Shown in pieces: positions 1 to 10,600 of a stretch of DNA of 64,000 nt (position 1 is its first letter; every line of letters begins with the position of its first letter). Made by a program: the position numbers and the translations under genes. Under the pieces are notes generated by a model that did no database searches, was not told where the DNA came from, and was given only the letters and a program-made list of their open reading frames with translations. Source of the DNA: JAGVJT01 sp964513205 (lineage in GTDB: Bacteria; Pseudomonadota; Gammaproteobacteria; Legionellales; Legionellaceae); contig CAZELP010000002.1 of NCBI GenBank assembly GCA_964513205.1, positions 1 to 64,000 on the forward strand, read 5' to 3'.

Positions 1-12
1 CCTGGCCTGCCA
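1..12 (+). tRNA. 3' tip of probable tRNA-Trp (truncated by window start)
   Basis: The first bases end in CCTGCCA just before secE. This matches the acceptor end plus discriminator and CCA of gammaproteobacterial tRNA-Trp, which usually sits between a tuf gene and secE. Only about 12 bases are visible, so the identity rests mainly on gene order. Confidence 0.45.
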
Positions 13-29
13 ACATAGGTAAGATAGTC

Positions 30-389
30 ATGGTGCAATCCAAAAACAAATTAGACATTTTAATCTGGATCGGTGTTGCGGTATTAACACTGTCCGCTTT
101 GTTTTTACATTACTCATTTAAATTACAAGGTGCATTGGATGCATTGTTATGGGTAACCTGGCTGGTGCTTTCGTTGGTAATGGGCTTTTTTACCTCTAAA
201 GGTAAAGAAGCATTTGCGTTTTCAATAGATGCAAAAAATGAACTTCTTAAGGTAGTTTGGCCCACTAAACAAGAGACAATTCAAACTACATCGATTGTCA
301 TGCTAATGGTTGTTGTGACTGGCTTTCTTTTATGGGGAGCTGATATTGGCATGATGTGGATCATTGGTAAAATAACACATTTGGGTTGA
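30..389 (+). CDS. secE: Preprotein translocase subunit SecE
   Basis: SecE clamps the SecY channel in the inner membrane during protein export. The 119-aa product has three hydrophobic segments (about residues 10-28, 35-56 and 87-113). The conserved amphipathic stretch ending in VVWPTKQET lies just before the last one, which is the signature of the family. The three-segment form is typical of gammaproteobacteria. It starts 17 bases after the putative tRNA-Trp and is separated from nusG by one base, so the two are co-transcribed and probably translationally coupled. Confidence 0.97.
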   Translation: MVQSKNKLDILIWIGVAVLTLSALFLHYSFKLQGALDALLWVTWLVLSLVMGFFTSKGKEAFAFSIDAKNELLKVVWPTKQETIQTTSIVMLMVVVTGFLLWGADIGMMWIIGKITHLG

Positions 390-390
390 T

Positions 391-939
391 ATGACAGCGC
401 AAGAACAAAAGAAACAGTGGTTTGTGGTGCATGCCTATTCAGGGTATGAAAACTTCGTGATGCGTGAAATCAAAGCGAGGGCTGCCCGTCATCAACTAGA
501 AGATAAATTCGGAGAGATTGTTGTTCCCTCCGAGGAAGTGGTCGAGATGCGTGCAGGCCAAAAACGCAAGAGCACCCGTAAATTTTTCCCAGGATACGTT
601 CTCGTCAATATGGTGATGGACGACGATACTTGGCATATGGTTCGTGCAATTCCACGCGTACTTGGTTTTATTGGTGGAACAAACAACACGCCAACACCTA
701 TTTCTGATAAAGAAGCCATGGCAGTGATGCAACGCGTCGAAGAGGGTGTGAGTAAACCAAGACCTAAAATTCTTTTTGAGCCTGGTGAAATTGTACGTGT
801 CAAAGAAGGTCCATTTGTCGACTTCAATGGTGTTGTTGAAGATGTGAACTACGAAAAAAACAGATTGCGTGTGGCGGTGCTTATATTTGGACGCTCTACA
901 CCTGTAGAATTAGAATTCAATCAGGTTGAAAAAACCTAA
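391..939 (+). CDS. nusG: Transcription termination/antitermination factor NusG
   Basis: NusG binds RNA polymerase to suppress pausing and links it to Rho or to ribosomal protein S10. The 182-aa product has the N-terminal NGN domain (WFVVHAYSGYE near residue 10, FPGYVLV near residue 66) and a C-terminal KOW domain (PGEIVRVKEGPF near residue 131). The length is normal for the family. The gene follows secE by one base and precedes a 160-base gap holding the rplK leader. Confidence 0.98.
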   Translation: MTAQEQKKQWFVVHAYSGYENFVMREIKARAARHQLEDKFGEIVVPSEEVVEMRAGQKRKSTRKFFPGYVLVNMVMDDDTWHMVRAIPRVLGFIGGTNNTPTPISDKEAMAVMQRVEEGVSKPRPKILFEPGEIVRVKEGPFVDFNGVVEDVNYEKNRLRVAVLIFGRSTPVELEFNQVEKT

Positions 940-989
940 TTTTCAAATTTAAAAATCATTGCCAATGCGCATAGTTTGATTTTTGAGTA

Positions 990-1099
990 AAAATGGGGCA
1001 AAATACGCCTCATTTTTGTTGGTCGACTCTTTAAATGGAGTCGTGTTTCACGGGAAGCTTGTATTCAAATGCAAGCGTTATACCCAACGAGGAGTTACA
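990..1099 (+). promoter_or_regulatory. Structured leader upstream of rplK (terminator-like hairpin plus two more)
   Basis: Three inverted repeats precede rplK. The first, 990-999 with 1007-1016, is a 10-bp stem (one G-U) running into a short T tract and looks like an intrinsic terminator or attenuator for secE-nusG. The second is CGACTC (1024-1029) with GAGTCG (1038-1043). The third is GCTTG with CAAGC just before the ribosome binding site. In E. coli the L11 leader carries the L1 autoregulatory site. A similar role here is inferred from position only. Confidence 0.4.
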
Positions 1100-1549
1100 A
1101 TGGCTAAAAAAGTCGAAGCGTATATTAAGCTGCAGGTTCCTGCAGGTAAGGCGAATCCAAGTCCACCAATTGGTCCAGCACTGGGTCAACGTGGTGTAAA
1201 CATCATGGAATTCTGTAAGGCATTTAATGCGGCCTCTCAAAATATGGAGCAAGGTCTGCCTTTACCAGTCGTGATTACGGTTTATAACGACAAAAGTTTT
1301 ACCTTCATCATGAAAACACCACCAGCTTCTGTCTTATTGAAGAAATTAGCTGGAATCAAAAGTGGAAGCAGTACGCCAAGCAAGACGGTTGTTGCTACAT
1401 TGCAACGTAGTCAGCTTGAAGAGATTGCGAAACAGAAAGAGCCTGATTTAACTGCAGCAGATCTAGATGCAGCCGTTCGTACGATTGCTGGAACAGCACG
1501 TAGTATGGGAATCAAAGTTGAAGGCTTAGATGAAGAGAGTAAGGGGTAA
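1100..1549 (+). CDS. rplK: 50S ribosomal protein L11
   Basis: L11 binds the GTPase-associated region of 23S rRNA and is needed for factor binding and the RelA response. The start is ATG 1100, preceded by GAGGAG. A longer in-frame reading from further upstream would cross the leader hairpins and has no support. The 149-aa product shows the L11 N-terminal pattern KLQVPAGKANPSPPIGPALG and the proline-rich linker. It is slightly longer than the usual 142-144 aa because of a charged C-terminal tail. rplA follows after two bases. Confidence 0.97.
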   Translation: MAKKVEAYIKLQVPAGKANPSPPIGPALGQRGVNIMEFCKAFNAASQNMEQGLPLPVVITVYNDKSFTFIMKTPPASVLLKKLAGIKSGSSTPSKTVVATLQRSQLEEIAKQKEPDLTAADLDAAVRTIAGTARSMGIKVEGLDEESKG

Positions 1550-1551
1550 TC

Positions 1552-2247
1552 ATGGCTAAATTAACTAAAAAAGGTCGCCTCATCAAAGCGCGCGTGGTTT
1601 CAACACAAGTGTATAAAGCAACTGATGCTATCGCAATTCTCAAAGAATTTGCAAGCAAGAAGTTTAGAGAGAGTGTTGATATTGCTGTAAATTTAGGTGT
1701 TGATCCTAGAAAATCAGATCAGGTTGTACGTTCTGCTACGAATTTACCCAAAGGTACTGGTAAAGTGGTTAGAGTTGCTGTTTTTGCTCAAGGCGATAAT
1801 GCGACAAAGGCTAAAGAAGCGGGTGCTGATCTAGTCGGTTTTGAAGATTTAGCAGAAAAAATTAAAGCGGGCGAGATGGATTTTGATGTTGTAATCGCAA
1901 CACCTGATGCAATGCGAATCGTTGGTCAGTTGGGACAAATACTAGGTCCTCGCGGTTTAATGCCAAACCCTAAAGTCGGCACTGTTACCATGAACGTTGC
2001 GGGTGCTGTTCATGATGCGAAATCAGGACAAGTTCGTTACCGAACTGACAAGAACGGGATTATCCATTGCACCGTTGGTAAAGTTGATTTCGAAGCTGCA
2101 GATTTGATTGAAAATATCTCTGCATTGCTTGCTGATCTTAAGAAAGCGAAGCCTGCTTCATCAAAAGGTGTATACATTAAAAAAATCGCTTTATCTACAA
2201 CAATGGGGCCTGGTTTAGCTATTGATCCTGCATCTATAATCGTGTAG
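1552..2247 (+). CDS. rplA: 50S ribosomal protein L1
   Basis: L1 forms the mobile stalk near the E site and in E. coli represses its own operon by binding the L11 leader. The 231-aa product has the family pattern GRILGPRGLMPNPK as GQILGPRGLMPNPKVGT near residue 128, and the standard length. It lies two bases after rplK, so expression is coupled. The next gene, rplJ, is 175 bases away behind a separate leader. Confidence 0.98.
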   Translation: MAKLTKKGRLIKARVVSTQVYKATDAIAILKEFASKKFRESVDIAVNLGVDPRKSDQVVRSATNLPKGTGKVVRVAVFAQGDNATKAKEAGADLVGFEDLAEKIKAGEMDFDVVIATPDAMRIVGQLGQILGPRGLMPNPKVGTVTMNVAGAVHDAKSGQVRYRTDKNGIIHCTVGKVDFEAADLIENISALLADLKKAKPASSKGVYIKKIALSTTMGPGLAIDPASIIV

Positions 2248-2249
2248 AA

Positions 2250-2410
2250 TCTCAACCCATTTTGACGAATTCACGGCATAGACTTGGTTTTATGCCGTCG
2301 AAGACCGCAGGGGCGAAAGCTTAATCAACCTGCGCAGACGGTGATGATGGTATGAACCTTTACCATATCGTCCGCAATAACCATCAAGTCCTTGCGATTT
2401 GAAAAATTAG
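2250..2410 (+). promoter_or_regulatory. Ribosomal protein L10 leader (autoregulatory mRNA element)
   Basis: The segment between rplA and rplJ contains the L10-leader pattern GACCGCAGGGGCGAAAGC, followed by CTTAATCAACCTGCGCAGACGGTGAT, whose CGCAGG/CCTGCG arms can pair. An upstream hairpin pairs GGCATA with TATGCC. In known L10 leaders the L10-L12 complex binds here and represses rplJL translation. Position and sequence both fit this class. Confidence 0.85.
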
Positions 2411-2422
2411 GAGGTCAGTAAC

Positions 2423-2947
2423 GTGACATTGAGTTTAGCTGCAAAAAAAGCCGTGGTTCAAGAAGTAACTGAAGTTGCTTCAAAGGCGGTTTCGGCAGTA
2501 GTTGCTGATTATCGAGGCTTGACTGTTAATCAAATGACTCAATTGAGAGCAAAAGCACGCCAATCTCGCGTGTATTTGCGTGTTGTCCCTAACACTTTAA
2601 CTCGTAGAGCGTTTGAGCAAACAGAATTTGCTTGTCTGAGTGACTTACTCGTTGGTCCTTTGTTTGTTGCGTTATCACTGGATTCTCCAGGAGATGCCGC
2701 ACGTTTGATGAAGGAATTTTCAAAAACGTTTGAGCGTTTAGAAGTCAAAGCACTTGCAGTAGGTGGCAAAACATATGGCAAAGAGCAATTGGATGCCGTT
2801 GCAAGCTTACCAACTCGTGATGAAGCTTTGTCGAAGTTGCTCTACGTAATGAAAGCACCTGTCGAGAAGTTTGTACGTACTTTGGCAGAACCACAAGCGA
2901 AATTGGTTCGTGTACTTGCTGCGATCAAAGAGCAAAAGTCAAGTTAA
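2423..2947 (+). CDS. rplJ: 50S ribosomal protein L10
   Basis: L10 anchors L7/L12 dimers at the stalk base. The 174-aa product starts with GTG at 2423, ten bases after AGGAGG, and begins with the expected region around KKAVVQEVTEVASKA. VADYRGLTVNQMTQLR near residue 27 is the diagnostic L10 motif. The helical C-terminus that carries L12 dimers is present. The gene is directly preceded by the L10 leader and followed by rplL after 44 bases. Confidence 0.97.
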   Translation: MTLSLAAKKAVVQEVTEVASKAVSAVVADYRGLTVNQMTQLRAKARQSRVYLRVVPNTLTRRAFEQTEFACLSDLLVGPLFVALSLDSPGDAARLMKEFSKTFERLEVKALAVGGKTYGKEQLDAVASLPTRDEALSKLLYVMKAPVEKFVRTLAEPQAKLVRVLAAIKEQKSS

Positions 2948-2991
2948 GCCAACATAATCAAATATTAACCTATTTTAATTAGGAGCTAGAA

Positions 2992-3369
2992 ATGGCCGTT
3001 TCAAAAAATGAAATTCTCGAAACAATTTCAAACATGTCTGTAATGGAAGTTGTTGAGTTAATCGAAGCAATGGAAGAAAAATTCAACGTTTCAGCTGCTG
3101 CTGTTGCTGTTGCTGCCCCAGCGGCTGCTGCAGGCGCTGCTGCTGCTGCAGAAGAAAAAACTGAATTCACAGTATCTTTAACTGGATTTGGCGAAAACAA
3201 AGTAAACGTGATTAAAGTTATCCGTGCTGTGACTGGATTGGGCTTGAAAGAAGCTAAGGATCTTGTTGAAGCCGTTCCTTCTGTGATTAAAGATGGTGCT
3301 AGCAAAGAAGAAGCACAAGACATCAAAAAGCAATTAGAAGAAGCTGGTGGTTCAGTAGAAGTAAAATAA
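2992..3369 (+). CDS. rplL: 50S ribosomal protein L7/L12
   Basis: L7/L12 is the multicopy stalk protein that recruits translation GTPases. The 125-aa product has the N-terminal dimerisation domain (ILETISNMSVMEVVELIEAMEEKF), an alanine-rich flexible hinge (about residues 35-55), and the globular C-terminal domain with KVIRAVTGLGLKEAKDLVE. A perfect ribosome binding site, AGGAG, lies upstream. A hairpin follows the stop codon. Confidence 0.98.
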   Translation: MAVSKNEILETISNMSVMEVVELIEAMEEKFNVSAAAVAVAAPAAAAGAAAAAEEKTEFTVSLTGFGENKVNVIKVIRAVTGLGLKEAKDLVEAVPSVIKDGASKEEAQDIKKQLEEAGGSVEVK

Positions 3370-3386
3370 GCTTTTTTACTCTTGTT

Positions 3387-3413
3387 AACCCAGCCATGTT
3401 TCATGGCTGGGTT
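3387..3413 (+). terminator. Hairpin in the rplL-rpoB spacer (attenuator-like)
   Basis: A perfect 12-bp inverted repeat, AACCCAGCCATG with CATGGCTGGGTT around a TTT loop, lies 18 bases after rplL. No long T tract follows. In E. coli this spacer holds a partial terminator and an RNase III site that lower rpoBC expression relative to rplJL. The same role is inferred here. Confidence 0.6.
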
Positions 3414-3455
3414 TACTTGTTTCAAGATTACCGATAATTTTATAGAGGAAATACC

Positions 3456-6400
3456 ATGGCTGCAGCAGTTGCTAACCCTCAATATACCCATGCTGAGAAA
3501 AAACGATTCCGCAAGAGCTTTGGTCAACTCGCTGAGAGGATGGCTCTCCCGAATTTACTTGAGATTCAATTAAAGTCCTACGATGATTTTTTAAAGCAAA
3601 ATGCGCCTTTTGAAGCCCAAACCGATACAGGATTGCACGCGGCGTTTGCTTCTGTTTTTCCTATTCAAAGTTTTTCAGGTTATGCGCGTTTGGAGTACGT
3701 AAGCTACAGTCTTGGCGAACCTGCTTTTGATGTTCGTGAGTGTAAACTCCGAGGCTTGACCTATTCTGCACCTTTGCGTGTGAAAATCAGATTGGTTGTT
3801 TTAGATAAAGATGCTCCTGGCGAGAAGAAGCCAGTCAAAGATATCCGCGAACAAGATGTGTTCATGGGCGAAATTCCCTTAATGACAGAGGTTGGTACTT
3901 TTGTTGTCAATGGTACGGAGCGAGTAGTTGTATCACAATTACACCGTTCACCAGGCGTGATTTTCGAACATGACCGAGGTAAAACCCATTCCTCTGGAAA
4001 ACTACTTTATTTTGCTCGTGTCATTCCATATCGTGGTTCTTGGTTAGATTTTGAGTTTGACCCCAAAGATTGCTTGTTTGCGCGAATTGATAGACGTCGT
4101 AAACTTCCCGTAACTATTCTATTGCGTGCGTTAGGTTATGACACTCAGTCTATTCTTGCTGAGTTTTTTGAGACAACCGCATGCCATGTGAAGAAAAAAG
4201 AATTTCATATTGATCTAATTCCCGCTCGATTACGCGGTGAAATCGCGTTATTTAACATTGTAAATCCTGATACAGGTGAATTGATTGTAGAGCAAGGTCG
4301 TCGTATTACCACACGTCACATCAATATGATGGAAAAAGGTAAAATGAAGGACTTGGCTGTTCCTCGAGATTATCTCGTCGGAAAAGTTTTAGCGAAAGAT
4401 ATCATCGATACTTTAACGGGCGAAGCTTTAGCATTGGCCAATGATGAAATCACCGATGACTTGTTGTCAAAACTTTTGGAACATGGCGTTCATGATTTTG
4501 AATTGATTTATACAAATGATTTGGACCATGGTTCTTATATTTCTGATACGATTCGTGTCGATCCGACAACCACGCAATTAGATGCACTGGTTGAAATCTA
4601 CCGTATGATGCGACCTGGTGAGCCACCAACAAAAGAAGCAGCGGAAGCATTATTTAAAAATTTATTCTTCACTGAAGAGCGTTATGATCTTTCTTCTGTC
4701 GGTCGAATGAAATTTAATCGTCGAGTCGGTCGAAAAGATGACACAGGTCCAGGTGTTTTAACAAAAGAAGACATTCTTGCTGTTATAAAAACGTTGATTG
4801 ATATTCGAAATGGTCACGGTATGGTAGATGATATCGATCATCTTGGTAACCGTCGCGTTCGTAGTGTTGGTGAAATGGCTGAGAATCAATTTCGTGTGGG
4901 TTTGGTTCGTGTTGAGCGTGCGGTAAAAGAGCGTTTGAGCTTAGCCGAATCTGAAAACTTGATGCCACAAGATTTGATTAATGCAAAACCCGTTTCTGCA
5001 GCTATTAAAGAGTTTTTTGGTTCTAGTCAATTGTCTCAGTTTATGGATCAAGTGAATCCTTTGTCAGGTGTGACTCATAAACGACGTGTTTCAGCGTTAG
5101 GACCAGGTGGTTTGACAAGAGAACGAGCAGGTTTCGAGGTTCGTGACGTCCATACCACTCACTATGGTCGAGTTTGTCCCATTGAGACTCCAGAGGGTCC
5201 AAACATTGGTCTCATCAACTCGCTTTCTATTTACGCGCGAACAAACCAGTATGGTTTTATTGAAACGCCTTGTCGTAAGGTTGTCGATGGTCATATTACG
5301 GATGAAATAGAGTACTTATCTGCAATTGAAGAAGTTGAACAGTATATTGCACAATCAAACATTGAGATTGATAAAAAAGGAAAGATCCTTGCTGACTTGG
5401 TTCCTTGTCGACATGAAAATGAATTTTCATTGACGACACCGGATAAAATCAACTACATGGATATTTCTCCCAAGCAGATTGTTTCGGTTGCTTCTTCTTT
5501 GATTCCATTTTTGGAGCATGATGATGCGAACCGTGCGTTGATGGGATCAAACATGCAGCGACAAGCTGTTCCTACTTTAAGATCTGAAAAACCGCTTGTT
5601 GGCACTGGTATGGAGCGTATTGTTGCTTCTGATTCAGGGGTCTCTGTTGTCGCGAAGAGAGGCGGAATTATTGATCTAGTGGATGCTTCTCGTATCGTTG
5701 TGCGTGTAAACGACGAAGAAACTACGGCAGGTGAAACAGGTGTTGATATTTACAACCTCACAAAGTATTTTCGTTCAAACCAAGATACGTGTATCAACCA
5801 AGTTCCTATTGTACAAAAAGGCGATCGCATTTCGCGCGGTGATATTTTAGCGGATGGTCCTTGTACCGATATGGGTGAGCTTGCTCTTGGGCAGAACTTG
5901 TTGGTTGCTTTCATGCCTTGGAATGGATACAACTTCGAGGATTCGATCTTAATTTCTGAGCGTATCGTCCAGGATGACCGTTTCACAAGTATTCACATTG
6001 AGGAGCTAACTTGTATCGCTCGTGATACGAAGCTTGGCACGGAAGAAATTACATCAGATATTCCCAATGTAGGTGAATCTGCTCTAGCAAGTTTAGATGA
6101 TTCAGGCATTGTGTATATCGGTGCTGAAGTTGGACCAGGAGATATTCTTGTTGGTAAAGTGACACCTAAAGGTGAAACACAACTCACGCCTGAAGAAAAA
6201 CTTTTGCGTGCCATTTTCGGTGAAAAAGCGTCAGACGTGAAAGATACTTCATTACGCGTTCCTTCTGGTATGAATGGGACAGTTATCGACGTACAAGTGT
6301 TCACTCGTGATGGACTTGAAAAAGATGCGCGTGCTAAAAGTATTGAGGAAGAGCATCTTGCGCGAATTCGAAAAGACTTGATCGATGAGCGTCGTATTCG

Positions 6401-7562
6401 AGAAGAGGATATATTCCAGCGTGCAAAAACATTGCTTCTGAATAAAGTCGCTAGCGGTGGGCCTGCTGGTTTAAAAGCTGGTGCAGAAATCACAGATGCT
6501 TATCTTGAAAAAGTGGATCGTGAAAAATGGTTTGATATTCGTATTAAAGATGAGAGTGCGAGTCAACAGCTTGAAAAGTTATCGAAGCAGCTCGAGCAGC
6601 TTGTTAAAGAAATGGAAAAACGTTTTAACGATGGACGCAAGAAAATTGTTCAAGGCGACGATCTAGCTCCTGGCGTTTTAAAAATTGTGAAAGTTTATCT
6701 TGCTGTGAAGCGTCGAATTCAGCCGGGTGATAAGATGGCTGGTCGACATGGTAACAAAGGGGTTATTTCGATTGTAGTGCCTCTTGAAGACATGCCTTAT
6801 ATGGAAGATGGTACTCCAATTGACATCGTCTTAAATCCATTGGGGGTTCCGTCGCGGATGAACATTGGTCAGGTTCTTGAAACGCATTTGGGATTAGCTG
6901 CCAAGGGACTTGGGCTTCGTATCGCTGAAAAACTTGATAATCAAGCGCCAGCCAAGGAAATTCGAGCATATTTGGAAAAGATCTACAATCATGATGGACA
7001 GAAACGCGTTCAACTGGAATCTTTGTCAGATGATGAATTGATGATCCTTGCAAACAATCTACGTCGTGGTGTCCCCATGGCAACGCCAGTGTTTGATGGA
7101 GCCTCTGAAGGTGAAATCAAGGCGATGCTAAGCCTTGCTGGATTACCTGAAGATGGTAAGACCAGACTTATTGACGGTAGAACAGGGCGACAATTTGATA
7201 ATCCTGTTACCGTGGGCTACATGTACATGTTGAAATTAAACCATTTAGTCGATGACAAAATGCATGCACGTTCAACAGGTTCTTATAGTCTGGTGACACA
7301 GCAGCCGCTTGGAGGTAAAGCGCAGTTTGGTGGACAACGTTTTGGAGAGATGGAAGTTTGGGCACTTGAAGCCTATGGTGCTGCATACACGCTACAAGAA
7401 ATGTTAACCGTGAAGTCAGATGACGTCGCGGGTCGTACTAAAATCTACAAGAATATTGTCGATGGTGATCACCGTATGGATCCTGGTATGCCTGAATCAT
7501 TTAACGTATTGTTGAAAGAAATCAGAGCACTCGGTATTGATATTGAATTGGATCATAATTAA
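3456..7562 (+). CDS. rpoB: DNA-directed RNA polymerase subunit beta
   Basis: RpoB forms half of the RNA polymerase active-site cleft. The 1368-aa product is longer than the 1342-aa E. coli protein. It contains the rifampicin-region sequence SSQLSQFMDQVNPLSGVTHK followed by RRVSALGPGGLTRERAGFEV, in which the Asp, His and Ser residues most often changed in resistant strains are all unmutated. The C-terminal KAQFGGQRFGEMEVWALEAYG block is intact. ATG 3456 follows a GAGG site. rpoC follows after 63 bases. Confidence 0.99.
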   Translation: MAAAVANPQYTHAEKKRFRKSFGQLAERMALPNLLEIQLKSYDDFLKQNAPFEAQTDTGLHAAFASVFPIQSFSGYARLEYVSYSLGEPAFDVRECKLRGLTYSAPLRVKIRLVVLDKDAPGEKKPVKDIREQDVFMGEIPLMTEVGTFVVNGTERVVVSQLHRSPGVIFEHDRGKTHSSGKLLYFARVIPYRGSWLDFEFDPKDCLFARIDRRRKLPVTILLRALGYDTQSILAEFFETTACHVKKKEFHIDLIPARLRGEIALFNIVNPDTGELIVEQGRRITTRHINMMEKGKMKDLAVPRDYLVGKVLAKDIIDTLTGEALALANDEITDDLLSKLLEHGVHDFELIYTNDLDHGSYISDTIRVDPTTTQLDALVEIYRMMRPGEPPTKEAAEALFKNLFFTEERYDLSSVGRMKFNRRVGRKDDTGPGVLTKEDILAVIKTLIDIRNGHGMVDDIDHLGNRRVRSVGEMAENQFRVGLVRVERAVKERLSLAESENLMPQDLINAKPVSAAIKEFFGSSQLSQFMDQVNPLSGVTHKRRVSALGPGGLTRERAGFEVRDVHTTHYGRVCPIETPEGPNIGLINSLSIYARTNQYGFIETPCRKVVDGHITDEIEYLSAIEEVEQYIAQSNIEIDKKGKILADLVPCRHENEFSLTTPDKINYMDISPKQIVSVASSLIPFLEHDDANRALMGSNMQRQAVPTLRSEKPLVGTGMERIVASDSGVSVVAKRGGIIDLVDASRIVVRVNDEETTAGETGVDIYNLTKYFRSNQDTCINQVPIVQKGDRISRGDILADGPCTDMGELALGQNLLVAFMPWNGYNFEDSILISERIVQDDRFTSIHIEELTCIARDTKLGTEEITSDIPNVGESALASLDDSGIVYIGAEVGPGDILVGKVTPKGETQLTPEEKLLRAIFGEKASDVKDTSLRVPSGMNGTVIDVQVFTRDGLEKDARAKSIEEEHLARIRKDLIDERRIREEDIFQRAKTLLLNKVASGGPAGLKAGAEITDAYLEKVDREKWFDIRIKDESASQQLEKLSKQLEQLVKEMEKRFNDGRKKIVQGDDLAPGVLKIVKVYLAVKRRIQPGDKMAGRHGNKGVISIVVPLEDMPYMEDGTPIDIVLNPLGVPSRMNIGQVLETHLGLAAKGLGLRIAEKLDNQAPAKEIRAYLEKIYNHDGQKRVQLESLSDDELMILANNLRRGVPMATPVFDGASEGEIKAMLSLAGLPEDGKTRLIDGRTGRQFDNPVTVGYMYMLKLNHLVDDKMHARSTGSYSLVTQQPLGGKAQFGGQRFGEMEVWALEAYGAAYTLQEMLTVKSDDVAGRTKIYKNIVDGDHRMDPGMPESFNVLLKEIRALGIDIELDHN

Positions 7563-7625
7563 TCATGATAGGTGTGCGGCAATCTTTGTCGCACACGATG
7601 AGTTTATCTTTTGGGAGGCATAACC

Positions 7626-10600
7626 TTGGCTAGTATAAAACCACCGGTAATGAGTGATTTACTCGGCATGCTTAAACAAAATGGTCATAGCGAAGAATTT
7701 GATCAAATTATGATAAGTCTGGCTTCGCCAGAACTCATTCGTTCTTGGTCATTTGGCGAAGTGAAAAAACCAGAAACCATCAATTATCGTACGTTCAAGC
7801 CAGAGCGAGATGGTTTGTTTTGTGCCAAAATTTTTGGTCCTGTGAAAGATTATGAGTGTTTGTGTGGCAAATACAAGCGATTAAAGCATCGCGGTGTTAT
7901 TTGTGAAAAATGTGGTGTTGAGTTGGCCTTAGCCAAAGTTCGACGTGACCGCATGGGGCACATCGAGCTTGCGAGTCCGGTTGCGCACATTTGGTTTTTG
8001 AAATCTTTACCATCGCGCATCGGCTTGTTGCTGGACATGACACTTCGAGACATCGAACGCGTGCTTTATTTTGAAGCGTTTGTAGTCGTTGATCCAGGAA
8101 TGACTGAGCTTGAGCGTGGACAACTTCTCAATGATGAAGTGTATCTTGATGCATTAGAACAGTACGGAGATGAGTTTGATGCGCGTATGGGTGCAGAAGC
8201 AATCCGAGACTTGCTGCGTCAAATCAATTTGAAAGAAGAGATTAAATCTCTACGTGAAGAGTTACCGACAACAAACTCTGAAACAAAAATTAAGAAAATT
8301 ACAAAACGTTTGAAGTTGCTCGAAGCATTTCATGATTCAGGAAATAAACCTGAGTGGATGATTATGAGCGTACTTCCTGTTTTACCACCTGATTTACGTC
8401 CTTTAGTTCCTTTGGATGACGGTGGTCGTTTTGCTACATCTGATTTAAATGATTTATATCGTCGAGTGATTAACCGTAACAATCGTCTGAAACGTTTGTT
8501 GGACTTAAATGCTCCAGATATCATTGTGCGTAACGAAAAGCGAATGCTCCAAGAGGCTGTTGATGCTTTACTTGACAACGGTCGACGTGGGCGTGCCATT
8601 ACTGGCAGCAATAAAAGACCATTAAAGTCTTTGGCTGATATGATCAAAGGTAAACAAGGTCGTTTTCGTCAAAACCTTTTGGGTAAGCGTGTCGATTACT
8701 CAGGTCGTTCTGTAATTGTTGTGGGCCCTACATTAAGATTGCATCAGTGTGGTCTACCCAAAAAGATGGCATTAGAGCTATTTAAGCCCTTTATTTTTAG
8801 TAAATTAGAATTTAGAGGACTTGCTACGACCATTAAGGCTGCAAAAAAGATGGTGGACAGAGAGGAGCCTGTTGTTTGGGATATTCTCGAAGATGTCATT
8901 CGTGAGCATCCTGTTCTCTTAAACAGAGCGCCGACACTTCACCGACTCGGTATTCAAGCTTTTGAGCCCGTGTTGATTGAAGGTAAAGCCATTCAACTTC
9001 ATCCGTTGGTCTGTACGGCATTTAACGCGGACTTCGATGGTGACCAAATGGCCGTTCACGTGCCATTGACATTAGAAGCTCAACTTGAAGCACGATCGTT
9101 GATGATGTCAACCAACAATATTCTGTCTCCTGCAAATGGTGAGCCGATTATTGTACCGAGCCAGGACGTGGTATTAGGTCTTTATTATTTGACTCGTGAA
9201 CGCATCAATGCATTAGGTGAAGGTAAAATTTTTGCTTCGGTCGATGAGGCTAAGAATTTTTATGAGCAAGGTTTCGTAGATATCCATGCCAGAGTTAAAG
9301 TCCGTATGCAACAAGAACAAGAAGATGGTTCTGAGCGGACAGTATTAGTCGATACAACAGTTGGTCGAACAATTTTTTCGTCAATTTTACCTAAAGGAAT
9401 GCCATTTTCCCTTGTTAATCGAGTGATGACCAAAAAGACTATTTCCAAAGTGCTTGATCATTGCTATCGAACATTAGGATTGAAAGAAGCCGTTATTTTT
9501 GCCGATCATTTAATGTATCTTGGCTTTGAATATGCGACTCGTGCTGGTGCTTCGATTGGTATCGATGACATGGTGATTCCAGAGGATAAGGCTGAAATTA
9601 TTGCTCAGGCTGATGGTGAAGTTCGCGAAATTGAGTCGCAATTCCGATCTGGTTTAGTGACAAATGGTGAGCGTTATAACAAAGTTATCGATATTTGGTC
9701 TCGTACGAGTGAAATGGTCGCGAAGTCGATGATGACAAAAATTGCGACAGAAGAAGTGGTCGATAGAGACGGTAACGTGACTCGTCAAGATTCATTTAAT
9801 CCAATCTTTATGATGGCCGACTCTGGTGCACGGGGTTCTGCTGCACAGATTAGACAGCTTGCCGCGATGCGAGGCTTGATGTCTGCTCCAGACGGTTCGA
9901 TTATTGAAACTCCAATTACAGTGAACTTCCGAGAAGGTCTAAACGTATTTCAATACTTTATTTCTACTCACGGAGCACGTAAGGGTCTTGCTGATACCGC
10001 GTTGAAAACAGCAAACTCTGGTTATTTGACTCGTCGTTTAGTCGACGTGGCGCAAGATGTTGTGATCACAGAGCTAGATTGTGGTACGACAGAAGGAATT
10101 CTCATGCAGCCTCTCATTGAAGGAGGGGATATCGTTGAAGCCCTTCATGAGCGTGTACTGGGTCGTGTGGTTTCTGAAGACGTTTACCTACCGAATCAAA
10201 AAGAAGCGGTTGTGACAGCGGGTACTTTACTGGATGAAACTTGGGTCGAGCATTTGGAAAAATTAGGTGTCGACCAAATTATGGTTCGATCTCCCATCAC
10301 TTGTCAGACTCGATTTGGTCTTTGTGCTAAATGTTACGGTCGAGATTTGGCTCGCGGTCATTTGGTCAATACCGGGGAAGCAGTGGGTACAATCGCCGCG
10401 CAATCGATTGGAGAGCCTGGTACTCAGTTAACGATGCGTACCTTCCATATCGGTGGAGCAGCATCACGAGCAACAGCTGCGAATAATATCCAAGTAAAAA
10501 ATAAAGGGGTTATTCGTTTACATAACATTAAGACCGTGACGCATGACAACAGTAAACTTGTGGCTGTTTCGCGTTCTGGTGAGGTCACCATTTCAGATGA

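Noticed and set aside
492..827. Long minus-strand frame inside nusG
   Set aside because: Shadow of nusG in another frame, with no ribosome site and basic low-quality translation; the many similar frames inside rpoB, rpoC and ribosomal genes were left out for the same reason.
7611..7625. Upstream TTG start for rpoC
   Set aside because: It would place the GGGAGG ribosome site inside the coding sequence.
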